The notes beneath the pieces were generated by a model. It saw only the letters and a list, made by a program, of their open reading frames with translations. It was not told the DNA's origin and did no database searches. A stretch of DNA of 64,000 nucleotides, taken from contig NZ_LMIV01000001.1 in the NCBI RefSeq assembly GCF_001428865.1, positions 677,776 through 741,775 of the forward strand, given 5' to 3'. The DNA comes from Sphingomonas sp. Root241 (GTDB lineage: Bacteria; Pseudomonadota; Alphaproteobacteria; Sphingomonadales; Sphingomonadaceae). Below are positions 7,716-15,521 of this stretch, in pieces (the stretch's first letter is position 1; each line of letters starts with the position of its first letter). Position numbers and translations under genes: made by a program.

Positions 7716-8264
7716 GGTCGGCCGGGGTTAGCGGCCCCGGTTGCGCGCGTCACCCTGATTGCTGCGGCATTGCCCATATCGTCGTCACCCCGGGCTTGAC
7801 CCGCGTTTCGAGCTTCGGATGCCCGCAATTGGGCCGACAATCGACGCTGCGCCTGCGACGAGCACTGGTATTGTAGGATTTGGTCTGCTCTCGTTCGCAT
7901 ATGGACATCGGGCCAGATTTCGAACCGCATCTCCGTACGCCGGTTGACACGCACATGCGCGAACGCGTCAAGCGCGTGTCAACCGGCGCGGTGCCGGGAA
8001 TGCCCGAAACCGCGCAAATCCGCTCTTTTCGAAACCAACCAAACGGTTGGCATCGCGATTCCTGCCAACCTTTCGGTTGGCTGTCGGCTCACCGGCACCT
8101 TGCAGTCACCCGCGGTTCAAAATCCCTGTTGGCAAAGCAGCTTCCCCGCGTCTATCAGGCCGCGCAAGCCACCGGGGGCACCGGGCGGCTCTGGGCGCGT
8201 ATGCGCCTGCGTCCTCTTAAGCCGCGCGTTCCTCGCGGATTGTTCGAAGTGCAAGGGCTGAAGC
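7716..8264. other. 549-base noncoding region between trmL and petA
   Basis: It holds a degenerate REP half (about 7780-7808, CGTCACCCCGGGCTTGACCC), the structured repeat element described separately (7863-8081), and about 180 bases before petA. Frames that are open through it (for example plus strand 7880-8278) have no recognisable product or good ribosome site. The petABC promoter must lie here, but I could not place it with confidence. Confidence 0.6.
7863..8081 (+). repeat. Structured noncoding element, copy 1 (two CCAACC-N4-GGTTGG hairpins)
   Basis: This copy has, in order: a conserved box TGTAGGATTTG (7872-7882); a 13-bp perfect inverted repeat CCGGTTGACACGC (7940-7952) / GCGTGTCAACCGG (7974-7986) with a 21-nt loop; and two short palindromes, CCAACC-AAAC-GGTTGG (8035-8050) and CCAACC-TTTC-GGTTGG (8065-8080), with centres 30 bp apart. 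The same blocks in the same order occur on the minus strand at 26255-26493. It could be an RNA gene, a pair of dimeric-repressor sites, or a non-autonomous mobile element. Confidence 0.7.
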
Positions 8265-8849
8265 ATGGCAACGCTTGAAGACGGTGTTTCCCCGACCCAG
8301 ACCGTGGTCCCACCAGGCGAAGTGATCGAGAACCCGCGCCGCCGCGATTATCTCCAGATCGCCGCCGTGGCATTTGCCGGCGTGGGCGCGGGCGTCACCG
8401 TGCTGCCGCTGATCAATTCGATGAACCCCTCCGCCGACGTGCTCGCGCAGTCGACCACCGAGATCGACCTCTCCAAGATCGATCCCGGAATGGCGATCAA
8501 GGCGAGCTTCCGCAAGCAGCCCTTGTTCGTGCGCAACCTCACGCCGGCGGAGATCGCCGCGGCCGACGCGGTTCCCGTGTCGAGCCTGCGCGATCCGCAG
8601 ACGCTCGAGCAGCGCACCAAGGAAGGCCATACCAACTGGCTGATCACCTTGGGCGTGTGCACCCATCTCGGCTGCGTGCCGCTGGGCGCGGGCGAGGGTG
8701 AGAATCGCGGCCCCTTCGGCGGCTATTTCTGCCCGTGCCACGGCTCGGCCTACGATACCGCGGGCCGCATCCGCCAGGGGCCCGCGCCGAAGAACCTCGA
8801 GGTTCCCGAATATGCATTCACGTCCGACACTGTCGTCGTGGTCGGTTGA
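8265..8849 (+). CDS. petA: Ubiquinol-cytochrome c reductase Rieske iron-sulfur subunit
   Basis: Rieske subunit of the cytochrome bc1 complex, which oxidises ubiquinol and reduces cytochrome c at the inner membrane. The 194-residue protein has a twin-arginine-like NPRRRDYLQIAAVAF at 23-37 leading into its single membrane anchor. The 2Fe-2S ligands lie in CTHLGC (C132, H134, with disulfide C137) and CPCHGSAYD (C156, H159, with disulfide C158). GP loop residues follow at 172-174. It is the first gene of petABC, 12 bases ahead of petB. Confidence 0.97.
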   Translation: MATLEDGVSPTQTVVPPGEVIENPRRRDYLQIAAVAFAGVGAGVTVLPLINSMNPSADVLAQSTTEIDLSKIDPGMAIKASFRKQPLFVRNLTPAEIAAADAVPVSSLRDPQTLEQRTKEGHTNWLITLGVCTHLGCVPLGAGEGENRGPFGGYFCPCHGSAYDTAGRIRQGPAPKNLEVPEYAFTSDTVVVVG

Positions 8850-8861
8850 GGATAGACGCAG

Positions 8862-10151
8862 ATGAGCTTCCCCTGGGCACGCCATTACGAACCCAAGAAC
8901 CCACTGATGCAGTGGATCGACAGCCGTCTTCCGCTGCCGCGCTTCGTCTATAACGCGGTCGGCGCCGGCTATCCGGTGCCGCGCAACCTCAATTATTTCT
9001 GGAACTTCGGCGTGCTCGCCGGCGTGGCGCTGGTCGTCCAGATCGTCACCGGCATCGTGCTCGCGATGCATTTCCACTCCTCGGCTGCCGGCGCGTTCGA
9101 GAGCGTCAATGTCGGCATCATGCGCGACGTGAATGCGGGCTGGTTCCTGCGCTTCGCGCATGCCAACGGCGCCAGCATGTTCCTGACCGTGGTCTATATC
9201 CACATCTTCCGCGGCCTTTATTACGGATCGTACAAGGCCCCGCGTGAGATGGTGTGGCTGATCGGCGTGGTTATCTTCCTGCTGCTGATGGCCACCGCCT
9301 TCATGGGCTATGTGCTTCCCTGGGGGCAGATGAGCTTCTGGGGCGCGCAGGTCATCACTGGCTTCTTCTCGGCGATCCCGGTGGTCGGCGACTGGATCCG
9401 CGTGTGGCTGCTCGGCGGCTATGCGCCGGACGATGCTGCGCTCAACCGCTTCTTCTCGCTCCACTATCTGCTGCCGTTCGTGATCGCGGGCGCCGTGATC
9501 CTGCACATCTGGGCGCTGCACATTCCGGGGTCGGGCAACCCGACCGGCGTGGAAGTGAAGGGCGAGCAGGACACCGTCCCGTTCCATCCATACTACACCG
9601 CCAAGGATGGTTTCGGGGTCGGCGTGTTCATGATCGTGTTCGCGACGCTGATCTTCTTCTTCCCCGATTATCTGGGCCACCCGGACAATTACATCCCGGC
9701 CAACCCGCTCTCGACCCCGGCGCATATCGTCCCCGAATGGTATTTCTGGCCGTTCTACGCGATCCTGCGCGCCTTCACCGCGGACTTCATCATCCCGGCG
9801 AAGCTGTGGGGCGTGGTCGCGATGTTCGGCTCGATCCTGCTGCTGTTCTTCCTGCCCTGGCTCGACAAGTCGCCGGTGCGCTCGGCGAACTTCCGCCCGG
9901 CCTATCGCGTCGCCTTCTGGGTGCTCGTGGTGGACGTGCTGGTGCTGGGCTATTGCGGCGGTTCGGCCGCGACGCCGGGGATCGTGCTGCTCAGCCAGAT
10001 CACTGCGATGTATTATTTCGCGCACTTCCTGATCATCGTGCCGATCATCTCGCGCCTCGAGCGCCCGAAGCCGCTGCCCAACTCGATCACCGAGGCAGTG
10101 CTGGGCGACAAGAGCGGCTCGCGGATGAGCGAAACGGCGCTGAGCGCGTAA
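8862..10151 (+). CDS. petB: Cytochrome b of the bc1 complex
   Basis: A 429-residue membrane subunit carrying hemes bL and bH and the Qo and Qi quinone sites. Visible signatures: N-terminal [11 protein letters not shown], the first heme-ligand helix [42 protein letters not shown] (Qo site), and [20 protein letters not shown] with the second His pair, followed by PEWYF (Qo-site PEWY, near residue 290). About eight transmembrane helices fit a full-length cytochrome b rather than the split b6/subunit IV form. The C-terminal tail of about 20 hydrophilic residues is typical for alphaproteobacteria. Spacing to petC is 15 bases. Confidence 0.97.
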   Translation: MSFPWARHYEPKNPLMQWIDSRLPLPRFVYNAVGAGYPVPRNLNYFWNFGVLAGVALVVQIVTGIVLAMHFHSSAAGAFESVNVGIMRDVNAGWFLRFAHANGASMFLTVVYIHIFRGLYYGSYKAPREMVWLIGVVIFLLLMATAFMGYVLPWGQMSFWGAQVITGFFSAIPVVGDWIRVWLLGGYAPDDAALNRFFSLHYLLPFVIAGAVILHIWALHIPGSGNPTGVEVKGEQDTVPFHPYYTAKDGFGVGVFMIVFATLIFFFPDYLGHPDNYIPANPLSTPAHIVPEWYFWPFYAILRAFTADFIIPAKLWGVVAMFGSILLLFFLPWLDKSPVRSANFRPAYRVAFWVLVVDVLVLGYCGGSAATPGIVLLSQITAMYYFAHFLIIVPIISRLERPKPLPNSITEAVLGDKSGSRMSETALSA

Positions 10152-10166
10152 AGGGGAATCGAAAAC

Positions 10167-11000
10167 ATGCTTCCGCTGTTCCTGCGCTCGGTCAAATTCC
10201 TTGTCGGTGGCGCCTTCATCTTCGTCCTGGCGCTCGCGCTGTTCGGTACCGTCTCGGGCTGGATCACCGATCCCCCGCAGCCGACTGCCGAGGAGGAGTT
10301 CCATCACCATCCCAAGGAGCTCGCGCTCAAGTCGGATGGTCCCTTCGGCAAGTTCGACAACCAGCAGCTGCAGCGCGGCTTCCTGGTCTTCGAGAAGGTC
10401 TGCGCGACCTGCCACTCGCTGAACCTCGTCTCGTTCCGCGATCTTCAGCAGATCGGCTATAACGAGGCCGAGGTGAAGAAGATCGCCAAGGACTGGCCGA
10501 CAAAGCAGCCGGTGCAGGATCCCAAGGCGGGCACCTGGGGCGAGCGCGACAATCTGCCGTCGGATCGCTTCCCCAAGGTCTATTATCCGGGCACCGGCAC
10601 GCCGCCGGATCTCAGCCTGATCACCAAGGCGCGGCATGGCGGCGCGGCATATGTCCACTCGCTGCTGACGGGGTATGAAGAGAAGCAGCCGGCCGAGCTG
10701 CTGGCGAAGTTCCCGGGCGCCAAGACGCCGGACGGCTCGCACTACAATCCCTATTTCGCGAACCTCAACATCGCGATGCCGCCGCCGCTGACCGCCGACG
10801 ATCAGGTCACCTATTCGGACGGCACCCGCGCGACGGTGGATCAGATGGCACAGGACGTCTCGGCGTTCCTCGTCTGGACCGCCGAGCCGACGATGGAGCG
10901 TCGCCACGCGGCGGGCCTCGCAGTGGTGATCTTCCTGCTGATCGCAACGGGCCTCGCTTATGGCGCGTATCTGACCGTGTGGCGGGGCGTGAAGCACTGA
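10167..11000 (+). CDS. petC: Cytochrome c1 of the bc1 complex
   Basis: A 277-residue c-type cytochrome that passes electrons from the Rieske centre to soluble cytochrome c. It starts with a signal/anchor segment, then the heme attachment motif CATCH (about residue 82) and NLVSFRDL. The Met ligand lies in NLNIAMPPPL near residue 205. A C-terminal membrane helix (LAVVIFLLIATGLAYGAYLT) anchors the domain on the periplasmic side. It closes the petABC operon and is followed by a strong terminator at 11032-11066. Confidence 0.97.
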   Translation: MLPLFLRSVKFLVGGAFIFVLALALFGTVSGWITDPPQPTAEEEFHHHPKELALKSDGPFGKFDNQQLQRGFLVFEKVCATCHSLNLVSFRDLQQIGYNEAEVKKIAKDWPTKQPVQDPKAGTWGERDNLPSDRFPKVYYPGTGTPPDLSLITKARHGGAAYVHSLLTGYEEKQPAELLAKFPGAKTPDGSHYNPYFANLNIAMPPPLTADDQVTYSDGTRATVDQMAQDVSAFLVWTAEPTMERRHAAGLAVVIFLLIATGLAYGAYLTVWRGVKH

Positions 11001-11031
11001 GGCTGCCCGCCCCATCGCCGAACTGACGAAG

Positions 11032-11066
11032 TCCCGCCGCGGCCCAGCCCGGCGGGATTTCTTTTT
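11032..11066 (+). terminator. Intrinsic terminator of petABC
   Basis: Stem TCCCGCCG (11032-11039) / CGGCGGGA (11050-11057) followed by TTTCTTTTT, 31 bases after the petC stop and just before apt. Confidence 0.9.
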
Positions 11067-11086
11067 GGGAACCGAGAGCCGACGAC

Positions 11087-11626
11087 ATGGCGAACGACAA
11101 TGAAGACATCCGGCGGCGCATTCGCACCATCCCCGATTTCCCCAAGCCGGGGATCATGTTCCGCGACATCACGACCTTGCTGCTCGATGCCGAGGGGCTG
11201 AGGCTGACGATCGACCGCATGGCCGAAGCGGTCGGCGGAAAGGTCGATCTCGTCGCCGGGGTGGAGGCACGCGGCTTCCTGTTCGGCGCGGCGCTGGCAG
11301 TGAAGCTGGGCACCGGCGTGCTGCTGATCCGCAAGGACGGCAAGCTGCCCGGCGCGACGATCGCCGAGGATTATGCCCTCGAATACGGCACCGATCGCAT
11401 CGCCATCCATGCCGATGCCTGCGCGCCCGGCGCCCGCGTGCTGCTCGTCGACGACCTGATCGCCACCGGCGGTACCGCCCGCGCCGCGGTGCGGCTGCTG
11501 CGCAAGGCCGGGGCGGAGGTGGTCCAGGCGGCGTTCGTGGTCGATCTGCCCGAACTGGGCGGTGCGGACGCGCTGCGCGGCGACGGGATCGCCGTGAACG
11601 CGCTGGTGGCGTTCGACGGGCACTGA
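11087..11626 (+). CDS. apt: Adenine phosphoribosyltransferase
   Basis: Apt condenses adenine with PRPP to give AMP (purine salvage, cytosol). The 179-residue length is standard. Signatures: IRTIPDFPKPGIMFRDITTLL (N-terminal APRT segment), GVEARGFLFGAALA (hood/dimer region), and the PRPP-binding loop VLLVDDLIATGGTARA near residues 120-135. The start MANDNEDIRRR at 11087 follows the petC terminator, so the gene probably has its own promoter in the short gap. Confidence 0.96.
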   Translation: MANDNEDIRRRIRTIPDFPKPGIMFRDITTLLLDAEGLRLTIDRMAEAVGGKVDLVAGVEARGFLFGAALAVKLGTGVLLIRKDGKLPGATIAEDYALEYGTDRIAIHADACAPGARVLLVDDLIATGGTARAAVRLLRKAGAEVVQAAFVVDLPELGGADALRGDGIAVNALVAFDGH

Positions 11627-11718
11627 GCCGGAACATCGATCGGCCCGCGACGTTCTCAACTGGTTAGCCGTCCTTCGGGCGCCTCCAGAGCGCCATGACG
11701 GTGCCGGAGAGACGCACC

Positions 11719-12114
11719 ATGCTGATTCACCGCATTTCCGCCGCCGGCCTGGCCATTGCGCTGGGCTTGACCGCCGCCGCCTGCACCGAAGACGGCTATG
11801 GCTATTCGGGCGTCTCGGTCGGCTATTCGAGCGGCGGATATTATGACGGTTACGACCCCTATTACAGCTACGGGCCGAGCTCCTATTTCGGCTGGTACGG
11901 GGACTATTATTATCCGGGCACGGGCTATTACGTCTACGATCGCTACCGCCGTCCGCATCGCTGGAACAACGGACAGCAGCGCTATTGGTACGATCGCGGC
12001 CGCTCGTGGCGCGGCGATCGGCGGGAGAATTGGGGTGGCTTCGGCAACCGGCGCGGCGAGGGGCGCAACTGGGATCGTGGCGACCGGCGTCCCGACCGCC
12101 GCTATCGGCGTTAG
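11719..12114 (+). CDS. Small Tyr/Gly/Arg-rich lipoprotein
   Basis: A 131-residue protein starting MLIHRISAAG, with a lipoprotein signal ending in LTAAAC (Cys at about residue 20). The mature part has a Tyr/Gly/Ser-rich first half (many YY, GY and YG pairs) and an Arg/Trp/Gly-rich second half (RRGEGRNWDRGDRRPDRRYRR). This composition is common in small envelope proteins of sphingomonads with the annotation 'peptidase' or 'hypothetical'; no catalytic motif is present. The start at 11719 is preferred over 11695 because it begins the signal peptide. Its stop overlaps the convergent MaoC gene by 4 bases. Function unknown. Confidence 0.65.
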   Translation: MLIHRISAAGLAIALGLTAAACTEDGYGYSGVSVGYSSGGYYDGYDPYYSYGPSSYFGWYGDYYYPGTGYYVYDRYRRPHRWNNGQQRYWYDRGRSWRGDRRENWGGFGNRRGEGRNWDRGDRRPDRRYRR

Positions 12115-12563
12115 CCCGCGGTCGGCCGCCGCCGCATCAGCGCGAGAGCGGTGAAGCGCAGCACCGGCTCGTCATGCTGGTTGAACGTGGTCATCTGGCT
12201 GCGCAGGCTGCCCATGTCGGGTCGGCTCTGCGATGGCCGCACTTCGAGGATCTCGCTCTCGCAACGCAGCACGTCGCCCGGATAGACCGGCTTGAGCCAG
12301 CGTAGCTCGTCGACGCCCGCGGCGCCGAGGCTCGCCTGCGGATGGACCTTCATCTCGGCGACGAACATCGACATGGTCATCGCGCAAGTATGCCAGCCGC
12401 TCGCCGCCAGCTGCCCGAAATGCGTCTGCGCGGCCGCTTCGTCGGAGAGATGGAAGGGCTGGGGATCGTATTTCCCGGCGAACTCCAGCACTTCCTCGCG
12501 GGTGACTTCATAGCGGCCGAAGCTGCGCTTCATGCCCACTTCGATATCGTCCAGATACAGCAT
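12111..12563 (-). CDS. MaoC-family (R)-specific enoyl-CoA hydratase-like protein
   Basis: A 150-residue single hot-dog-fold protein. DIEVGMKRSFGRYEVTREEVLEFAGKYDPQPFH contains the MaoC hydratase-2 active-site pattern, with D and H in YDPQPFH at about residues 32-38. LKPVYPGDVLRCESEILEVRPSQSRPDMG is the usual second half. These enzymes hydrate trans-2-enoyl-CoA or related thioesters; the exact substrate cannot be read from sequence. The gene is monocistronic and converges on the small lipoprotein gene. Confidence 0.88.
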   Translation of the reverse strand: MLYLDDIEVGMKRSFGRYEVTREEVLEFAGKYDPQPFHLSDEAAAQTHFGQLAASGWHTCAMTMSMFVAEMKVHPQASLGAAGVDELRWLKPVYPGDVLRCESEILEVRPSQSRPDMGSLRSQMTTFNQHDEPVLRFTALALMRRRPTAG

Positions 12564-12601
12564 GATTTGAGTTTCGGATGAAAACCAAAACTTGGCAAGC
12601 C

Positions 12602-13918
12602 CTAGCGGAGCACGCCCCTGAACGGTGCGTCGGTGCCGTCGATGCCGGGCTTGGCGGGCAGCTTCAACAGATCGCGCAGCAGCGGGTAGACGTCGACATT
12701 GTCGAACGGCGCGAGCTTTGCTGGCCGGAAGGCGGGGCCATGGCCGATGAACAATGCCGCCATATCGGGCGCGAAATTGTCATAGCCGTGATTGCCCTCG
12801 GCGAAGCGCTCTGCGGGCGGTTTCGCGTTGATCAGCCAACCGGTCTCGGCGAGGCAGAATATCGGCGGAATCCGCGGGTTGGTGCCGTAATGGAAGCGCG
12901 CAGGGATCTCGCTCTTGCGCCAGCATTCGTAATGCGCGTGCTTGCCGAGCAATGCCTTTTCGACCGCCGCCGCCTTGCCGGGCATCGGCGTCAGGCTGGC
13001 ATAAGTGCCCGATTCGAACAGATCCAAATCGTCGAGCGGCACGATCTGGTTCAATACGATGACGTGGCTGCTTTGGGTCGGCGCCATGCCGTGATCCGAG
13101 ACGATCACCAGGTTAGCGGGCTGGTGCAGCTCGGCGAGCCCGTCGACGAGCTGGTCCATCCATTTGTCGACCTGTGCCACGGCCTCGAGCGTCCGCGTAT
13201 CGCCCGGACCGAACTTGTGCCCGACAGTATCGACCACATCGAAATAGAGCGTCAGGAATAGCGGGCGTATCGCCGCCGGGCGCCGCAGCCAGTCGAGGAT
13301 GCCGTTGACGCGCTGCTCGCCGGTGATCGCCTGATTGAACTGCTGCCAGTCCGAGGGCCGCACGCCGCCGATCGTCTCCCAGTCCTTCGGCTTTTCCTTA
13401 TGGCCGCCGATCGCGACATTCGAGCCGGGCCAGAATTGCGTCCCGGTCCGAATTCCGGCACGCTCGGCATCAAGCCAGATCGGCTCGGCGGCGTTCCACC
13501 AGAAGGGGTCGTCGGTCGCCATATTGAAGGTTTCGCCGGGACGCTTCGGATCTTCCATCTTGTTCGCGACGATGCCGTGGCGATCGGGGCGCTGGCCGGT
13601 CACCAAAGTCCAGTGATTGGGATAGGTCTTGCTCGGGAAGCTCGGCCGCATCGCCGCGCTGGTGCCCTCGGCGGCGAGGCGCGAAAGCGTCGGAGTGACG
13701 CCGCGATCGAGATAGTCCGGGCGAAAACCGTCGATCGAGATCAGGATCGTTACCGGCGCCTTGATCTCCTCGAGGCAATCGCAAACCGACGCTGTCCGCC
13801 GTGACATGTCCTCGACTGGCAAGGGAGCCGCAGCGGTCTGGGCGACGGCCGCGGGCAGGGAGACGCAGGTCTGTAAGGCGGCGAGGACGGCGAGGCCGAG
13901 CTTGGAGGTCGAACGCAT
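12602..13918 (-). CDS. Secreted nucleotide pyrophosphatase/phosphodiesterase (ENPP/alkaline-phosphatase superfamily)
   Basis: A 438-residue exported enzyme of the alkaline-phosphatase superfamily, two-zinc ENPP type. The signal peptide (MRSTSKLGLAVLAAL, cleavage near SLPAAVAQ) sends it to the periplasm. Metal and nucleophile motifs: ILISIDGFRPDYL (Asp), PSFPSKTYPNHWTLVTG (nucleophile Thr), FDVVDTVGHKFGP (Asp/His), VSDHGMAP (Asp-His) and GNHGYDN (His). It would hydrolyse phosphodiester or pyrophosphate bonds in nucleotides or related esters. The start at 13918 is preferred over 13939 because it begins the signal peptide. A role in phosphate scavenging alongside the phytase operon is possible, but I see no shared promoter. 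Confidence 0.88.
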   Translation of the reverse strand: MRSTSKLGLAVLAALQTCVSLPAAVAQTAAAPLPVEDMSRRTASVCDCLEEIKAPVTILISIDGFRPDYLDRGVTPTLSRLAAEGTSAAMRPSFPSKTYPNHWTLVTGQRPDRHGIVANKMEDPKRPGETFNMATDDPFWWNAAEPIWLDAERAGIRTGTQFWPGSNVAIGGHKEKPKDWETIGGVRPSDWQQFNQAITGEQRVNGILDWLRRPAAIRPLFLTLYFDVVDTVGHKFGPGDTRTLEAVAQVDKWMDQLVDGLAELHQPANLVIVSDHGMAPTQSSHVIVLNQIVPLDDLDLFESGTYASLTPMPGKAAAVEKALLGKHAHYECWRKSEIPARFHYGTNPRIPPIFCLAETGWLINAKPPAERFAEGNHGYDNFAPDMAALFIGHGPAFRPAKLAPFDNVDVYPLLRDLLKLPAKPGIDGTDAPFRGVLR

Positions 13919-14014
13919 CGCCGATCCTTGCCATTCCAATGTTGCGGCGGGAAGTCTTGCGGGTCCGCCGCCGGCGGTGGACCGGCCGAGCGCTGCCGCC
14001 GCCTTTCCGGACCC

Positions 14015-15439
14015 TCAGGCGAAGACGCCGACCACTGCCTTGACCTCGAGGAACTCGGCGAGCCCGAACTTGCCGTGTTCGCGTCCGTTGCCCGATTGCT
14101 TGAAGCCCCCGAAGGGCAGGTTCGGATCGGGCTGGCCGCCATTCACATAGACCATGCCGGCGCGCAGCCGCGGCACGACGCGCCTGACGGCCTCCGCATC
14201 GCCGAACACCACCGCCGACAGCCCGTAATCGGTATCGTTGGCGATGCGGATCGCGTCCTCCTCGTCCTCATACGGGATGATCGTGACGACCGGGCCGAAG
14301 ATCTCCTCGCGCGCGATGGTCATGTCGTTGCGGACGCCCGAGAACAGGGTCGGCTTGACGAAGTAGCCGGTTTCAATGCCATCGGGCCGACCGGGACCGC
14401 CGGTCTCGAGCTTGGCGCCTTCCTCGAGGCCCTTGGCGATCAGGCCCTGGATCTTGTCCCATTGCGTCTTGTTGACCACGGGGCCGATGTGCCGGCCTTC
14501 CTCCGATGGACTGCCGCTTCGGGTGCCCTTCATCATTTCGGCCGCGATCGCCGCGACCTGCTCCTGCAGGTGCCGGGGGACGAGCAAGCGGGTGGGGGCG
14601 ATGCAGCTCTGGCCCGAGTTCATCAACACGCTGAACAGGGTGATGGGCACTGCCTTGCCGAGATCGGCGCCTTCGAGGACGAGCGCCGGCGATTTGCCGC
14701 CGAGTTCCTGATGGACGCGCTTGACCGTGTCGGCGGCGTTCTTCGCGACGAGGATGCCGGCGCGGGTCGAGCCGGTGAAGCTCACCATGTCGACGCCCTT
14801 GTGCCGCGAAAGCGCAGTGCCGACGCCGGGGCCGTCGCCGTTGACGAGATTGAACACGCCCGCCGGCACCCCCGCGGCATGCATCACCTCGGCGAAGATC
14901 GCGGCGCAGCTTGGCGCTTCTTCCGAGGGCTTGAGCACCATCGTGCAACCCGCCGCCAGCGCGGGCGCGACCTTGGAGACGATCTGGTTGAGCGGCCAGT
15001 TCCACGGAGTGATCAGCGCGACCACGCCGATCGGCTCGTGGACGACGAGGCTGTTTCCGATCTGCTCCTCGAACTGGAATTCCTCGAGCGCACGGGCGGC
15101 GGAGAGCAGGTGGCCGATGCCCGACCCGACCTGCGCGGATTTGGCGAGGCTCAGCGGCGCGCCCATTTCGAGGCTGATCGCTTCCGCCATGTCGGCGGCA
15201 CGTGCCTTATAGGCTTCGAGAATCCGTTCGATCAGGGCGATGCGTTCGTCGATACTGGTGCGCGAGAAGCTTTCGAAGGCGAGTCTGGCAGCGGCTACGG
15301 CCTTGTCGACATCGGCGGCCGAGCCGAGCGTGATCTCGGTGACAGGGGCTTCGGTCGCCGGATTGATGACCTCGTGGCGCGTGCCGCCATCGCTCTCGAC
15401 CCAGCCACCGCCGATATAGTGCTTCAGATAGTTGCGCAT
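14015..15439 (-). CDS. NAD(P)-dependent aldehyde dehydrogenase
   Basis: A 474-residue full-length aldehyde dehydrogenase. Cofactor-site and catalytic residues: TPWNWPLNQ (Asn of the oxyanion hole, about residue 144), KPSEEAP (Lys), FTGSTRAG (Rossmann glycine), ELGGKSP (general base Glu) and NSGQSCIAPTR (catalytic Cys, about residue 277). EEIFGPVVTI, GLSAVVFG and PFGGFKQSGNGREHG are the usual C-terminal motifs. The substrate is not determined; closest by style are the broad-substrate ALDHs of sphingomonads and actinobacteria. It lies in the minus-strand run but is not obviously co-transcribed with its neighbours (75-100 base gaps). Confidence 0.92.
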   Translation of the reverse strand: MRNYLKHYIGGGWVESDGGTRHEVINPATEAPVTEITLGSAADVDKAVAAARLAFESFSRTSIDERIALIERILEAYKARAADMAEAISLEMGAPLSLAKSAQVGSGIGHLLSAARALEEFQFEEQIGNSLVVHEPIGVVALITPWNWPLNQIVSKVAPALAAGCTMVLKPSEEAPSCAAIFAEVMHAAGVPAGVFNLVNGDGPGVGTALSRHKGVDMVSFTGSTRAGILVAKNAADTVKRVHQELGGKSPALVLEGADLGKAVPITLFSVLMNSGQSCIAPTRLLVPRHLQEQVAAIAAEMMKGTRSGSPSEEGRHIGPVVNKTQWDKIQGLIAKGLEEGAKLETGGPGRPDGIETGYFVKPTLFSGVRNDMTIAREEIFGPVVTIIPYEDEEDAIRIANDTDYGLSAVVFGDAEAVRRVVPRLRAGMVYVNGGQPDPNLPFGGFKQSGNGREHGKFGLAEFLEVKAVVGVFA

Positions 15440-15521
15440 CCCCGACTCCGATTCGAATTTCCGGTATGGCGCACTAGATGGACAGTTGCCTTTCGCAACG
15501 CAAGTGGCGCAGGCCGAGCTT

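Noticed and set aside
7780..7808. Further REP copy before petA
   Set aside because: Only one half is recognisable and the stem is broken; listed only as degenerate within the noncoding region.
8217..11015. 932-codon open frame on the minus strand across petABC
   Set aside because: It is antisense to three certain genes. Its composition (Arg/His/Asp-rich, low hydrophobicity) is that of the reverse frame of GC-rich coding DNA.
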